From Thiomicrorhabdus sp965603495 (GTDB lineage Bacteria; Pseudomonadota; Gammaproteobacteria; Thiomicrospirales; Thiomicrospiraceae), in contig CBFDDF010000005.1 in the NCBI GenBank assembly GCA_965603495.1, forward strand, positions 62,001 to 126,000: DNA of 64,000 nucleotides, written 5' to 3'. This document shows positions 24,352-33,491 of this stretch, piece by piece (the first letter of the stretch is position 1; every line of letters starts with the position of its first letter). Position numbers and translations under genes: made by a program. The notes below the pieces were generated by a model. The model did no database searches, was not told the DNA's origin, and worked only from the letters and a program-made list of their open reading frames with translations.

Positions 24352-25754
24352 GTATTGCAAAGATTTTAGTCGTTGAAGACGATTCAGAACTGCAAGAAGC
24401 TCTGGTGGATATCTTGTCACTCAACGGCTTTGAGGTGATGAGTGTGAGTAACGCTGAAGATGCGTTGGTCGCATTGGATGATGATATCGGTATGGTGTTC
24501 AGTGATATTCGCATGGATGGCATGGACGGTTATACCTTAATGACTCGAATCAGAGCGATTAAACCTTATTTACCGATTGTATTAATGACGGCCTATGGCA
24601 CGATAGAGCAAGCTGTCGATTCGATGAAGTCTGGTGCGGTGGATTATATTGTTAAGCCTTTTGAAGCGAATGTTCTGGTTGAAAAGGCCAAGGTCTATTT
24701 TAATCGTGATGCCTCCAGTGAGGATGATTTCGTTGTGGCTGATCCTGCGACTCAGCAACTTAAAACCATGGCGAAAAAAGTTGCGGAAAGTGACACTAGT
24801 ATCCTTATCAGTGGCGAAAGTGGAACGGGTAAGGAAGTGCTAGCACGATTTATCCATCATCAATCAAGCCGGGCTAAACAGCCGTTCGTGGCCATTAACT
24901 GTGCTGCGATTCCAGAAGGTATGTTGGAAGCAATGCTGTTTGGGCATGAGAAGGGCGCTTTTACGGGTGCCGCTAAAGCGATGCCTGGCAAGTTTGAGCA
25001 GGCACAGCATGGTACGATTTTTTTAGATGAAATCGGAGAGATGAAGCCAGACTTACAAGCAAAGTTATTAAGAGTGATACAAGAGAAAGAAGTGGAAAGG
25101 ATTGGTGGCACTAAGCTGATACAGTTGGATGTAAGGGTCTTAAGTGCATCTAATGTTGACATGAAAAAGGCGATTTTATCAGGCGATTTTAGAGAAGATC
25201 TGTTTTATCGACTAAATGTTTTCCCAATGCGTTTACCTCCTTTAAGAGATCGCCCACGAGATATCGCCGCAATAGCGGAGCGTTTATTGCACCGACATTG
25301 TGGATCAACCCGAGTTGAACCGATGGTTTCAGCACAAGCAATGAAGCGCTTAATTCAGTATCCTTGGCCTGGAAACATCCGCGAATTGGATAATGTAATT
25401 CAAAGAGCTTTGGTGATGATGTCTGGAGATACGATTCAAGAGCAGGATATTTTATTAGATGACATGCAATTTATGAACGTGGCTTTGGCTTCGGAGCAAG
25501 TCTCGAATCAAACGTCTGAGGTGCCTGGATCGCAAGATGCTGCGACTCACAGAGGAACTGATTCGGTAGAAAGCAGTTTTAAAGCTTTGGAGTTTCCATT
25601 AGATCTTAAGGGCAGAGAGACGCAGATGATTTTAGATACCTTGCGGCAGAATGGCGGGCATCGCCAGAAAACAGCAGAAGATTTGAGTATCAGCCCAAGA
25701 ACCCTACGTTATAAGCTCGCTAAGCTTAAGGAGCAAGGTGTTGATGTGCCTTAA
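24348..25754 (+). CDS. fleR: Flagellar response regulator FleR
   Basis: NtrC-type sigma-54 activator for hook, junction and cap genes. The receiver domain covers residues 1-120 with phospho-acceptor Asp53 (F-S-D-I-R-M-D-G-M-D-G), followed by AAA+ with G-E-S-G-T-G-K-E, G-A-F-T-G-A-A and F-L-D-E-I-G-E-M, and a Fis-type HTH at the end (Q-K-T-A-E-D-L-S-I-S-P-R-T-L-R-Y-K-L). At 468 residues it is full length. It overlaps fleS (ATGA). The palindrome ACCAGGCCTGGT with a T6 tail forms the terminator after it. Confidence 0.92.
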   Translation: MSIAKILVVEDDSELQEALVDILSLNGFEVMSVSNAEDALVALDDDIGMVFSDIRMDGMDGYTLMTRIRAIKPYLPIVLMTAYGTIEQAVDSMKSGAVDYIVKPFEANVLVEKAKVYFNRDASSEDDFVVADPATQQLKTMAKKVAESDTSILISGESGTGKEVLARFIHHQSSRAKQPFVAINCAAIPEGMLEAMLFGHEKGAFTGAAKAMPGKFEQAQHGTIFLDEIGEMKPDLQAKLLRVIQEKEVERIGGTKLIQLDVRVLSASNVDMKKAILSGDFREDLFYRLNVFPMRLPPLRDRPRDIAAIAERLLHRHCGSTRVEPMVSAQAMKRLIQYPWPGNIRELDNVIQRALVMMSGDTIQEQDILLDDMQFMNVALASEQVSNQTSEVPGSQDAATHRGTDSVESSFKALEFPLDLKGRETQMILDTLRQNGGHRQKTAEDLSISPRTLRYKLAKLKEQGVDVP

Positions 25755-25794
25755 GGCTTTGTTAACGGCTTGAATTTTAAAATATTTAGGCCAG

Positions 25795-25818
25795 TGACCA
25801 GGCCTGGTCAGTTTTTTG
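25795..25818 (+). terminator. Terminator after fleR built on palindrome copy 2
   Basis: TGACCAGGCCTGGTCA is a perfect 16-bp palindrome (8-bp arms) followed by G and T6. It contains ACCAGGCCTGGT at 25797-25808, the second of five copies, and lies 18 bp upstream of the fliE sigma-54 promoter. Confidence 0.7.
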
Positions 25819-25827
25819 ACAGTTAAA

Positions 25828-25844
25828 TTGGCATATCAATTGCT
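25828..25844 (+). promoter_or_regulatory. Sigma-54 promoter of fliEFGHIJ
   Basis: TTGGCATATCAATTGCT matches the -24/-12 consensus with GG-N10-GC spacing. The predicted start is near 25855. Confidence 0.82.
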
Positions 25845-25930
25845 GTTTCTGTATAAAGAATTATGTGATAATGCTCTTAGTTCTAACAATTGAATAGAAT
25901 TCTCACCCTGTTTTGGAGTCATGGACTGTC

Positions 25931-26269
25931 ATGAGTCAGATTGATACACAAAGTTTAATGCTACAAATGCGATCGTTAGCCGCACAAGCTGGAACGATGC
26001 CGGTTGAAGGCGTTGCTAATATTGATCAAACAGGTCAAGAGAAGGCGGCGGGTTTTGCCGATTTATTGGCGAAGTCAGTTGAATCTGTCAGCGCTGAGCA
26101 ACATAAGTCAGGCGAAATGAAAGCGGCTTTTGAGAAAGGTGACCCTGAGGTAGACCTATCAGAAGTTATGTTACAAGTCCAAAAAGCCAGTTTATCTTTT
26201 CAAGCCATGACACAAGTTCGTAATAAGCTAGTAGAGGCTTATAAGACGGTTATCAATATGCCATTATAG
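25931..26269 (+). CDS. fliE: Flagellar MS ring-rod junction protein FliE
   Basis: Connects the MS ring to the rod and is the first rod-type export substrate. An in-frame TTG at 25913 lies upstream, but the ATG at 25931 starts a standard-length FliE of 112 residues; GGAG at 25915-25918 is somewhat far (12 bases). The typical C-terminal half is clear: D-P-E-V-D-L-S-E-V-M-L-Q-V-Q-K-A-S-L-S-F, then Q-V-R-N-K-L-V-E-A-Y. It is the first gene of the sigma-54 operon fliEFGHIJ. Confidence 0.92.
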   Translation: MSQIDTQSLMLQMRSLAAQAGTMPVEGVANIDQTGQEKAAGFADLLAKSVESVSAEQHKSGEMKAAFEKGDPEVDLSEVMLQVQKASLSFQAMTQVRNKLVEAYKTVINMPL

Positions 26270-26326
26270 TTTTGGTAAATTCCTGAAGATGTATATCTCC
26301 TTATTTAGAATTGAAGAAGACTGATA

Positions 26327-28015
26327 ATGGCCGAACAGCAAGCCTCTATAAACAATACTCTTAACACGCAGCCCCCAGTTAGTGCGGGCTCGACGCTATT
26401 AAATAATTTAACGACCCTTACTGTCGCCAAGCAAATCAGTTTAGTGATTGCCTTAGCCGCTACCATCGCGTTGGTTGTTGGTATTTTTCTGTGGTCTCAA
26501 AGCAAGCCTTATACCCTTCTTTTTGGCAGTGTCGATGCCAAAGACTTAAATGAAATTGTCCAAACACTCGAGCAGCAAGGCGTTGATTATCAAATTGATC
26601 GCTCCAGTGGCGGCATTCTTGTGCCTTCTGATTTAGTGTATTCACTTCGATTAAAAATGGCGGCGGCTGGATACCCCAAGGAAGCGGCCTCAGGTTACCA
26701 ATTGTTGGACGGTGAACAGGGCTTTGGTATCTCCCAGTTTAAGGAGACGACTCAATACCATCGTGCTTTGGAGGGGGAGTTGTCTAAGTCAGTGGCTTCG
26801 TTAAACTCCGTTAAATCAGCGCGAGTGATGCTGGGTCTGCCTAAACGTTCGGTGTTTGTGCGTAAGCAACAAAAGCCATCCGCATCGGTCGTGGTCAAGC
26901 TCTACCCTGGGCGAGCCTTAAATGAGCAGCAGGTTAGCGCGATTATTCATATGGTTTCATCTAGTGTGCCTAATATGGAGTCAACTTCAGTTACCGTAGT
27001 CAATCAAAAAGGTAATTTACTCACTAGTCATTCTGAGAATACTGGCATGAATATGAGTATGAAGCAACTCGATTATACACGTACGGTTGAAGAAACGCTT
27101 TCGCAGAGAATTGTAAGTTTATTGTCACCGATTGTCGGGGGTCAAAGTAAGGTTCGTGCCCAAGTTACGGCAGAATTAGATTTTACACAGCAAGAACAAA
27201 CCCGTGAAAATTATGAAGCTGACCCTGAAGCAATTCGTTCTGAGCAGGCGTTAAAAGAGATTAATCGTAATGAAGGCCCTACGGGCATTCCAGGTGCTTT
27301 AACTAATCAACCTCCTCGAGCAGGTTTGGCGCCTGAAGAAGGCTATACCAACAGCAAAGATCCAAACTTAAAGAGCTCGACTGAAAAGAAAACTATTAAC
27401 TATGAACTGGATAAGACCATCAGTCATATTAAAAATTCAGTTGGTAATATCCATCGTTTATCAGTTGCAGTAGTGTTAGATGATAAAACCAGTTTAGATG
27501 AGGCGGGTTTATTGGTGCGTACTCCATTGACGGAGGATGAGTTGTTACGTTTTCGCCGCTTAGTGAGTGATACGGTTGCATTAGATGAAGCTCGAGGAGA
27601 TACCTTGAGTGTGGTTAATGCCTCCTTTTTGGTTGCGCCTGTCGAAGAGATGGAAGCTGCGCCGATCTGGAATGAGCCATGGTTCTGGGATCTCATAAAG
27701 CAAGTCTTAGCGGGACTTGCAGTACTGATCATTATCTTTGGGGTGATTCGTCCGATGTTGCGGGATCTTTCAACCAAGGAAGAGAGTTACTTGGAGTATC
27801 CTGATGATGTAGCAGAGGAAACTGAAGAACTTGAAAATGTAGATGAAATTTCTCGAGCACTAGAGCAGATGAATGAAGAGGTTCAGGTGACGGCTTCGGA
27901 ATCAGAGGAAGAGTCACAAGTTGAGCAAGAATTATTAGATAAAGTAAGAGCCCTTGTTGCTGCAGATCCGAAAGTGGCAGCTCTTGTGATTAAACAGTGG
28001 ATGGCGGGAGAGTAA
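26327..28015 (+). CDS. fliF: Flagellar MS-ring protein FliF
   Basis: Inner-membrane MS ring on which the basal body assembles. Two transmembrane segments enclose the periplasmic part: residues about 38-58 (I-S-L-V-I-A-L-A-A-T-I-A-L) and about 455-473 (L-A-G-L-A-V-L-I-I-I-F-G-V-I). The ring-building motif R-V-M-L-G-L-P-K-R-S-V-F and the C-terminal FliG-binding tail D-P-K-V-A-A-L-V-I-K-Q-W-M are present. The 562 residues are typical. fliG begins two bases after the stop. Confidence 0.95.
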   Translation: MAEQQASINNTLNTQPPVSAGSTLLNNLTTLTVAKQISLVIALAATIALVVGIFLWSQSKPYTLLFGSVDAKDLNEIVQTLEQQGVDYQIDRSSGGILVPSDLVYSLRLKMAAAGYPKEAASGYQLLDGEQGFGISQFKETTQYHRALEGELSKSVASLNSVKSARVMLGLPKRSVFVRKQQKPSASVVVKLYPGRALNEQQVSAIIHMVSSSVPNMESTSVTVVNQKGNLLTSHSENTGMNMSMKQLDYTRTVEETLSQRIVSLLSPIVGGQSKVRAQVTAELDFTQQEQTRENYEADPEAIRSEQALKEINRNEGPTGIPGALTNQPPRAGLAPEEGYTNSKDPNLKSSTEKKTINYELDKTISHIKNSVGNIHRLSVAVVLDDKTSLDEAGLLVRTPLTEDELLRFRRLVSDTVALDEARGDTLSVVNASFLVAPVEEMEAAPIWNEPWFWDLIKQVLAGLAVLIIIFGVIRPMLRDLSTKEESYLEYPDDVAEETEELENVDEISRALEQMNEEVQVTASESEEESQVEQELLDKVRALVAADPKVAALVIKQWMAGE

Positions 28016-28016
28016 C

Positions 28017-29033
28017 GTGCCAGATTCATCGATTGAAGAAGTTGAAAAAGAGATTGCGAAGTTAAATAAGGCTGCGATTCTACTCCTGTCCTTAGGTAAG
28101 GATTCTGCTGCTAAGGTTCTAAAGCATCTCAATCCTCGAGAAGTACAGAAAATTGGTTCTGCGATGACCTCTGTGGAAGGGGTAACTCATGGCCATATTC
28201 ATCAAGTAATGAAGTCTTTTTTAAGTGAGTTGGGTCAAGATGCGTTAGGGGTTGATCCGAGCGAATATGCACAATCCTTGATGGCGGATGCCTTAGGTGA
28301 GGGAGGTGGGCATTTAATGGATGCGGCCTTGTTAGGCGATCAAGTGAAAGGCTTGGAGGCGCTTAAGTGGCAACATCCTTCTACGATTGCCAACATGTTG
28401 CGTAATGAGCATCCACAAGTTGTTGCTATTGTGCTCTCTTATTTTGACTCAGACCAAGCCGCAGAAGTGTTGCGAGGGATTCCTCAGCGATTCCAGGCAG
28501 AGGTTATTTACCGTATTGCGACCCTTACGACCATTCAGCCTCGAGCGTTATTCGACTTAAATGATGTTTTGGTGAATGCATCAAGTGACGGTGAAGGCGG
28601 TAAGTTGGCAACGATTGGCGGTGAGAAACGTGCGGCTGAGATTTTAAACTTAGTGGGTAGTGGTGTCGATACTCGGATCTTGGATGATATTGCGACTGAG
28701 CATGAGGATGTTAGTAAAAGTATTCAAGATAAAATGTTTGTCTTTGATGATATTGCAGGTATTGATGATCGTGGTATTCAAACGATTGTTGCAGAGGTGC
28801 CAAGCGATATCCTTCTTGTGGCGCTTAAGGGTGCTGATACAGATCTTAAAGAGAAATTTTTGGGCAATCTTTCAAAGCGTCAAGCAGACATTATGCGAGA
28901 TGACCTTGAGACTGGACCTCCTATTAAGTTAAGTGCGGTAGAAGATGCGCAACGTAGCATAATCCAAACGGTCAGACGTTTGGCGGATGAGGATAAGGTT
29001 ATGATGCCTGGCGCCGGTGAGGAGTTCTTGTAA
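28017..29033 (+). CDS. fliG: Flagellar motor switch protein FliG
   Basis: Torque-generating C-ring protein. The GTG start follows GGGAGAG at the end of fliF. The 338 residues include N-terminal (L-N-K-A-A-I-L-L-L-S-L-G), middle (E-H-P-Q-V-V-A-I-V-L-S-Y, the EHPQ motif) and C-terminal domains with the charged motor helix (D-I-L-L-V-A-L-K-G-A-D, F-L-G-N-L-S-K-R-Q-A, D-D-L-E). It is directly adjacent to fliH. Confidence 0.95.
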   Translation: MPDSSIEEVEKEIAKLNKAAILLLSLGKDSAAKVLKHLNPREVQKIGSAMTSVEGVTHGHIHQVMKSFLSELGQDALGVDPSEYAQSLMADALGEGGGHLMDAALLGDQVKGLEALKWQHPSTIANMLRNEHPQVVAIVLSYFDSDQAAEVLRGIPQRFQAEVIYRIATLTTIQPRALFDLNDVLVNASSDGEGGKLATIGGEKRAAEILNLVGSGVDTRILDDIATEHEDVSKSIQDKMFVFDDIAGIDDRGIQTIVAEVPSDILLVALKGADTDLKEKFLGNLSKRQADIMRDDLETGPPIKLSAVEDAQRSIIQTVRRLADEDKVMMPGAGEEFL

Positions 29034-29795
29034 GTGGTTGATTCAACATCGCAACAGGGTGAAGCAGCGGAAGAAGTTGTTATCACTAAACTGGTGTCTT
29101 CAGCCAGCCTGAAATCACCACAGGTTGAAACTTGGAAAATGAATAGCTTTAACCAAGAAGTAACAGATTCCAGCAACGAGTTTTCAGAAGAAATTTTGCA
29201 AAAAGCTGAACAGATGTTACAGCCAGAACTACAGAGACAAGCTGAATTACTTAAAAAAGAAGCCTACGACACGGCCTATCAAAAAGGTTACGAGGAGGGG
29301 TTTTCTAAAGGTTCTGAAGAGGGCCTGGAGCATGGGCGTACTCAAGGGCTGGAAGAGCAGGTGCAGATATTTGCGCCAAAGCTGATTCAGTTTGATCAAT
29401 TGCTTGAAATGCTGCAAGCGCCTTACCAGAAAGTGGAGAAGCAAGCCTTGTCCGACCTCGTAACGCTCGGACTGTATGTTGCAGAGCAGGTGATTAAATC
29501 TGAGATTTCTCAGAACAAAGAGTGGATCTTAGAGGCTGTTCAGGAAGCGGTTAAACTTTTACCGGAAGACGTTGAAGTGATTAAGGTTGAATTGCACCCT
29601 AGTGATTTGGCATTACTGAAGCAGCTGCAGCCTACGATGGATGAACAGTGGCAACTCAGAGAAAATCCAGAATTAGTTTTAGGGAGTTGTTTAATCAAGC
29701 AACAAAATTCATCGGTTCTGAATAGTTGGCGGGATCGTTTTGATGAAATCTCCGAAGACTTAAAATCGCGAATCAATTATTCTGAGGTTTCTTAG
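29034..29795 (+). CDS. fliH: Flagellar export ATPase regulator FliH
   Basis: Negative regulator and peripheral stalk of the FliI export ATPase. GTG start immediately after the fliG stop. The 253 residues have the FliH signature of repeated G-x-x-x-G (Y-Q-K-G-Y-E-E-G-F-S-K-G-S-E-E-G, residues about 82-105), and a C-terminal domain with V-K-L-L-P-E-D-V and L-R-E-N-P-E-L-V-L-G-S-C. Confidence 0.9.
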   Translation: MVDSTSQQGEAAEEVVITKLVSSASLKSPQVETWKMNSFNQEVTDSSNEFSEEILQKAEQMLQPELQRQAELLKKEAYDTAYQKGYEEGFSKGSEEGLEHGRTQGLEEQVQIFAPKLIQFDQLLEMLQAPYQKVEKQALSDLVTLGLYVAEQVIKSEISQNKEWILEAVQEAVKLLPEDVEVIKVELHPSDLALLKQLQPTMDEQWQLRENPELVLGSCLIKQQNSSVLNSWRDRFDEISEDLKSRINYSEVS

Positions 29796-29821
29796 CCATC
29801 AATCGTGAAGGTCAATAAACT

Positions 29822-31168
29822 ATGAATTATGCTGAATCTTTAAATAAATCTCTCCAAGAACGGCTCAATCACTTAAATAAAACACTGATAACACCTGGTT
29901 CACTGAAAGTTGCCGGGCGTTTAGTGCGTATGGTAGGTATGACTTTAGAAGTGGTGGGCACTTTTGCACCCATCGGTTCTCGATGTCAGATCTTGAGTGA
30001 TGATTTGCTGCCAATAGAGGCAGAAGTCGTGGGATTTAATGATGATCGTCTTTTTTTGATGCCGATTGGTGATACCCACGGTTTATCTCCTAATGCTCGG
30101 GTATTACCCATGGATGGTGGCGTTAGAGTTGGTGTTGGTATGGGAATGTTGGGTCGAGTCGTGAATGGTTCTGGCTTGCCTTTGGATAGTTTAGGTCCTC
30201 TTGAAATAGAAGAGTATGTCTCTCTTGCTGGCGAGCGAATTAATCCTCTGAACCGTCATCCGATAACCGAAATCCTCGATGTAGGTGTTAAGGCCATTAA
30301 TGGTCTACTTACCATAGGTCAGGGTCAGCGTGTCGGTTTAATGGCTGGTACAGGGGTTGGTAAAAGTGTCTTGTTAGGTATGATGACTCGCTATACTGGG
30401 GCAGATATTGTCGTAGTGGGTTTGATCGGTGAACGTGGTCGAGAGGTCAATGAGTTTGTGCGCCACAATCTCGGGGAGGAAGGTTTAAAACGATCTGTGG
30501 TTGTGGCGACACCTGCTGATGATCCACCTTTGATGCGTTTGCATGGGGCTATGTTAGCCACCGCGATTGCTGAATACTTTCGTGACAAAGGTTTGAATGT
30601 ATTATTGTTGATGGACTCTTTAACCCGTTTCGCTCAGGCTCAACGCGAGATTGCGCTAGCGGTCGGTGAGCCGCCTGCCAGTAAAGGTTACCCCCCTTCA
30701 GTATTTGCAAAACTCCCGCAGTTGGTTGAGCGTGCCGGAAATGGGCGTGCTGGTTCTGGTTCAATTACGGCAATTTATACCGTATTGGCCGAGGGAGATG
30801 ATCAGGCCGATCCGGTGGTGGACTCCGCACGAGGGGTGTTGGATGGTCATATTGTCTTATCCCGAGAAATTGCAGATAGCGGGCGTTATCCGGCGATAGA
30901 TGTGGAATCATCGGTGAGTCGTGTAATGGTGGACATCGCTTCAAAAAGTCAGTTAGATCAAGCCAGAAAGTTTAAGAAGTTGTATTCAAGTTATCAGCAG
31001 AATAAAGATCTCATTAGTGTCGGCGCCTATCGAAAAGGTGCGGACCCAGTGATTGACGCTGCGATCATTAAGCACCCTGATTTAAATGCATTCTTGTCTC
31101 AGGAGATTTCTGAAAACTTTTCCGTCGAAGCTTCTATCAGTGCGCTAAATGAAGCTTTAAAAGCTTAG
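29822..31168 (+). CDS. fliI: Flagellum-specific ATPase FliI
   Basis: F1-beta-like ATPase of the flagellar type III export gate. The 448 residues carry Walker A G-T-G-V-G-K-S, Walker B L-L-L-M-D-S-L-T-R, and the family signature P-S-V-F-A-K-L-P-Q-L-V-E-R-A-G. The N terminus has the FliH-binding helix and the C terminus the export-substrate region. It is co-transcribed with fliH and fliJ. Confidence 0.96.
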   Translation: MNYAESLNKSLQERLNHLNKTLITPGSLKVAGRLVRMVGMTLEVVGTFAPIGSRCQILSDDLLPIEAEVVGFNDDRLFLMPIGDTHGLSPNARVLPMDGGVRVGVGMGMLGRVVNGSGLPLDSLGPLEIEEYVSLAGERINPLNRHPITEILDVGVKAINGLLTIGQGQRVGLMAGTGVGKSVLLGMMTRYTGADIVVVGLIGERGREVNEFVRHNLGEEGLKRSVVVATPADDPPLMRLHGAMLATAIAEYFRDKGLNVLLLMDSLTRFAQAQREIALAVGEPPASKGYPPSVFAKLPQLVERAGNGRAGSGSITAIYTVLAEGDDQADPVVDSARGVLDGHIVLSREIADSGRYPAIDVESSVSRVMVDIASKSQLDQARKFKKLYSSYQQNKDLISVGAYRKGADPVIDAAIIKHPDLNAFLSQEISENFSVEASISALNEALKA

Positions 31169-31204
31169 GCTGCCTTATTTACATTTTTTTGGTAACGAAA
31201 TTTC

Positions 31205-31660
31205 ATGTCTTCTAGAATTGATAGAATGAGTAAATTGGTGGAATTGGCAGGTATTGAGCTAGATAAAGCTGCGCAAACACTCGCTGCAATTCAGGAGCAG
31301 TACGCGAAAGAATTAGAGCAGCTTGATTCGTTAACGAATTACGCTCAAGATTATGGCCAACAACCAGCCACACATTCGGTTTTCATCTCCCCTATACAGT
31401 TGCAAACTCGTCATGCGTTTGGTGAAAAGCTTCGTCAAGCGATCATTGCGCAAACCGCTCAAGTAGATGAGCTGATAAGGACGGTTGAGTTTGCAAGGCA
31501 GGCTTGGTTAGAAAAGCGTGTCAGGGTCAAGGCCTTACAGGCGCTGCTAGATAAGCTAAAGCAGGGCTTGCAGGTGAGGTTGGATAAGCAAGAGCAGCTT
31601 TTGTTGGATGAGTTAGCGACGCAGGGCGTTATTTCTCGAAGAGGTAATGAAAGTTTCTAA
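31205..31660 (+). CDS. fliJ: Flagellar export protein FliJ
   Basis: Small coiled-coil protein that couples the FliI ring to FlhA. The 151 residues are almost entirely helical with heptads (L-A-A-I-Q-E-Q-Y-A-K-E-L-E-Q-L, then E-F-A-R-Q-A-W-L-E-K-R-V-R-V-K-A-L-Q). Identification rests on this pattern, length and position after fliI. Confidence 0.87.
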   Translation: MSSRIDRMSKLVELAGIELDKAAQTLAAIQEQYAKELEQLDSLTNYAQDYGQQPATHSVFISPIQLQTRHAFGEKLRQAIIAQTAQVDELIRTVEFARQAWLEKRVRVKALQALLDKLKQGLQVRLDKQEQLLLDELATQGVISRRGNESF

Positions 31661-31664
31661 GAGT

Positions 31665-31700
31665 GAGTTATTTGAGTTATTTGAGTTATTTGAGTTGTTG
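31665..31700. repeat. Tandem 9-bp repeat upstream of fliK promoter
   Basis: GAGTTATTT occurs three times in direct succession from 31665, followed by GAGTTGTTG. The array ends seven bases before the fliK sigma-54 site, a place where an activator could bind or where slippage could occur. Confidence 0.85.
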
Positions 31701-31707
31701 GGAAGGT

Positions 31708-31724
31708 TCGGCATGTATATTGCT
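31708..31724 (+). promoter_or_regulatory. Sigma-54 promoter of fliK
   Basis: TCGGCATGTATATTGCT fits the -24/-12 consensus with GG-N10-GC spacing and a perfect TTGCT. The start is expected near 31735; it could serve the genes from fliK to flhA and beyond. Confidence 0.72.
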
Positions 31725-31763
31725 TTTTTAGAGTTAAATGAAATACCGGGATGATAGTCTATT

Positions 31764-33482
31764 ATGTTAACCACAACACAAACTACTCGTGCTGATCAAG
31801 CTCTGCAAGGGGTTTTGTCGGCCAAATCAGAGAAAGATTTACCTGGAAAAAATAGTTTTTCAGAGGTGTTCTCTTCGATGCGATTAGGTCCTGTTGCAGA
31901 GGCTGCTGCGGAGTCACCTGTTATAGAAGAATTACCAGTTCTTGTGGATTCTTCTGTTGTAGGGTTGGCTATTCCTGCAGAGTCTTCTGTTATAGAGTCA
32001 CCTCTTCTTGAAGGTTCTTCTGCTATAGAGTCACCTCTTCTTGAAGGTTTTTCTGTTGTAGGGTCGCCTCTTCTTGAAGGTTCTTCTGTTGTAGGGTTGC
32101 CTACTTCTGTAGAGTCTTCTGTTGTAGGGGTGCCTACTTCAGCAGAGTCTTCTATTATAGAGTCACCTCTTCTTGCAGAATCATCTGTCATAGAATCGCC
32201 AGTTCTTGCAGAATCAGCTGTTATAGAATCGCCAGTTCTTGCAGAATCATCTGTTATAGGGTCACCAGTTCTTGCGGAGCGAGACTTAGCCGAAACAATG
32301 TCTTTTCCGAAATTGAATGAGGCTAAGGAGGCTATTTTATCTGTAATGCAGCAACTTGTTCCTCGGGATATCGTGTCTAAAAGTACTGGCGCTATAGTTG
32401 ACAGTAGTTTGGCTGTTGATTTGAGTTTAGACGGCTCTATAGAAGTGGTTGATGAAAATTTGGTTATTCCAAGTGCGATTGATCCAATGGTTGAGTTAAG
32501 TGATATGCCTAATCCGCTAATTACACCAGTGGCTCATAGTCTTGATGTTAAAGAGGTCTCAAATATTTTGGGGTCAGATGGTGCAATTTCCAATCAGAGT
32601 GAGCAGGCCTCTGAAGTTGTTGATACCATGCTGAAGCAAAATTCAGTAGTGAGCCAGTATGCGACACATGTGGCAAGTCAGGCTGGCGGCCAGATTAACA
32701 GTAGTGTCTCTAATGCGGCCTCTAATAGTGTGACAAGTTGGGGTGGACAGCATAATGTAGCAACTGGTAACGCAACGGCTGGTGATGCGCTGCCTGCATC
32801 ACCAGGGGCATCTCAACAAGGACAGCCATTCAGCCAAGGCGGACAGGGTGGCCAAAATCCCCAGGGACAAGCCAGTCAGCAGCAAGCGATGATGTTTGCA
32901 CAAGTGGTTAAAGAACATAAATTACAAGCGATTGAGCAGCAGGCAGCCGTTAAATCGGTTGATGAGTCGATTCTTAAGTTAGAAGCTAAAGATTTGTTAG
33001 GAGGGGCAGAAATTGCCTCTTCTGACAGAAGGGGGCAATTGCCTCTGGGATTGCAGGCGATTAGCCAGCCTGTTAAGCACCCTCAGTGGGGTCAAGCACT
33101 GGGGCAACGTGTCGTCTTTATGGCAAATAATAGCATGCAGCAAGCGCAGATCACTTTGAATCCTGAAAAATTGGGACACATTCAGGTCTCATTAAAGCTG
33201 GATAAAGATCAGCGTATGCATGTTTCTTTGACGGCACAAAACGGTATGACTCGTGAAAGTATGGAGAGTGCTTTACCCAAGTTACGTGAAATGCTTGAGC
33301 AGGCTGGAATCACGCTAGGTTCGATGGATGTAAGCGATCAGAAGCAGTTTTCTGAAAATAATTCTAAACAAGTGGCTTCTGAAAATGCCGCATCGAATGA
33401 CCAGGTTGAAGAGGAAGTAATTATTGATGCTCCTTTTTCAACTGTTAAAACAACAGATAATATTGTCGATTATTACGCCTAG
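31764..33482 (+). CDS. fliK: Flagellar hook-length control protein FliK
   Basis: Secreted molecular ruler that stops hook growth and switches export specificity at FlhB. The C-terminal Flg_hook domain is clear at about residues 440-530: I-T-L-N-P-E-K-L-G-H-I-Q-V-S-L, then L-P-K-L-R-E-M-L-E-Q-A-G-I. Residues 63-172 consist of ten units of 11 residues such as S-S-V-I-E-S-P-L-L-E-G. The middle is Gln/Gly/Ser-rich. The 572 residues are within the broad range of FliK, whose N-terminal part sets the ruler length; the repeats would allow length changes. Confidence 0.88.
   Translation: MLTTTQTTRADQALQGVLSAKSEKDLPGKNSFSEVFSSMRLGPVAEAAAESPVIEELPVLVDSSVVGLAIPAESSVIESPLLEGSSAIESPLLEGFSVVGSPLLEGSSVVGLPTSVESSVVGVPTSAESSIIESPLLAESSVIESPVLAESAVIESPVLAESSVIGSPVLAERDLAETMSFPKLNEAKEAILSVMQQLVPRDIVSKSTGAIVDSSLAVDLSLDGSIEVVDENLVIPSAIDPMVELSDMPNPLITPVAHSLDVKEVSNILGSDGAISNQSEQASEVVDTMLKQNSVVSQYATHVASQAGGQINSSVSNAASNSVTSWGGQHNVATGNATAGDALPASPGASQQGQPFSQGGQGGQNPQGQASQQQAMMFAQVVKEHKLQAIEQQAAVKSVDESILKLEAKDLLGGAEIASSDRRGQLPLGLQAISQPVKHPQWGQALGQRVVFMANNSMQQAQITLNPEKLGHIQVSLKLDKDQRMHVSLTAQNGMTRESMESALPKLREMLEQAGITLGSMDVSDQKQFSENNSKQVASENAASNDQVEEEVIIDAPFSTVKTTDNIVDYYA
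31950..32279. repeat. Ten 33-bp tandem repeats in fliK
   Basis: Ten in-frame units of 33 bases encode 11-residue variants of S-S-V-I-E-S-P-L-L-E-G; some DNA units are nearly identical, others diverged by substitutions, mostly at V/I, E/G and the last five positions. Confidence 0.9.
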
Positions 33483-33491
33483 GAGCAAAAT

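Noticed and set aside
31796..32191. 131-codon minus-strand frame opposite fliK
   Set aside because: It is the antisense shadow of the 33-bp repeat array; the low-complexity translation mirrors the repeats.
31950..32279. CRISPR-like direct repeats
   Set aside because: The units are contiguous, in frame with fliK and have no spacers.
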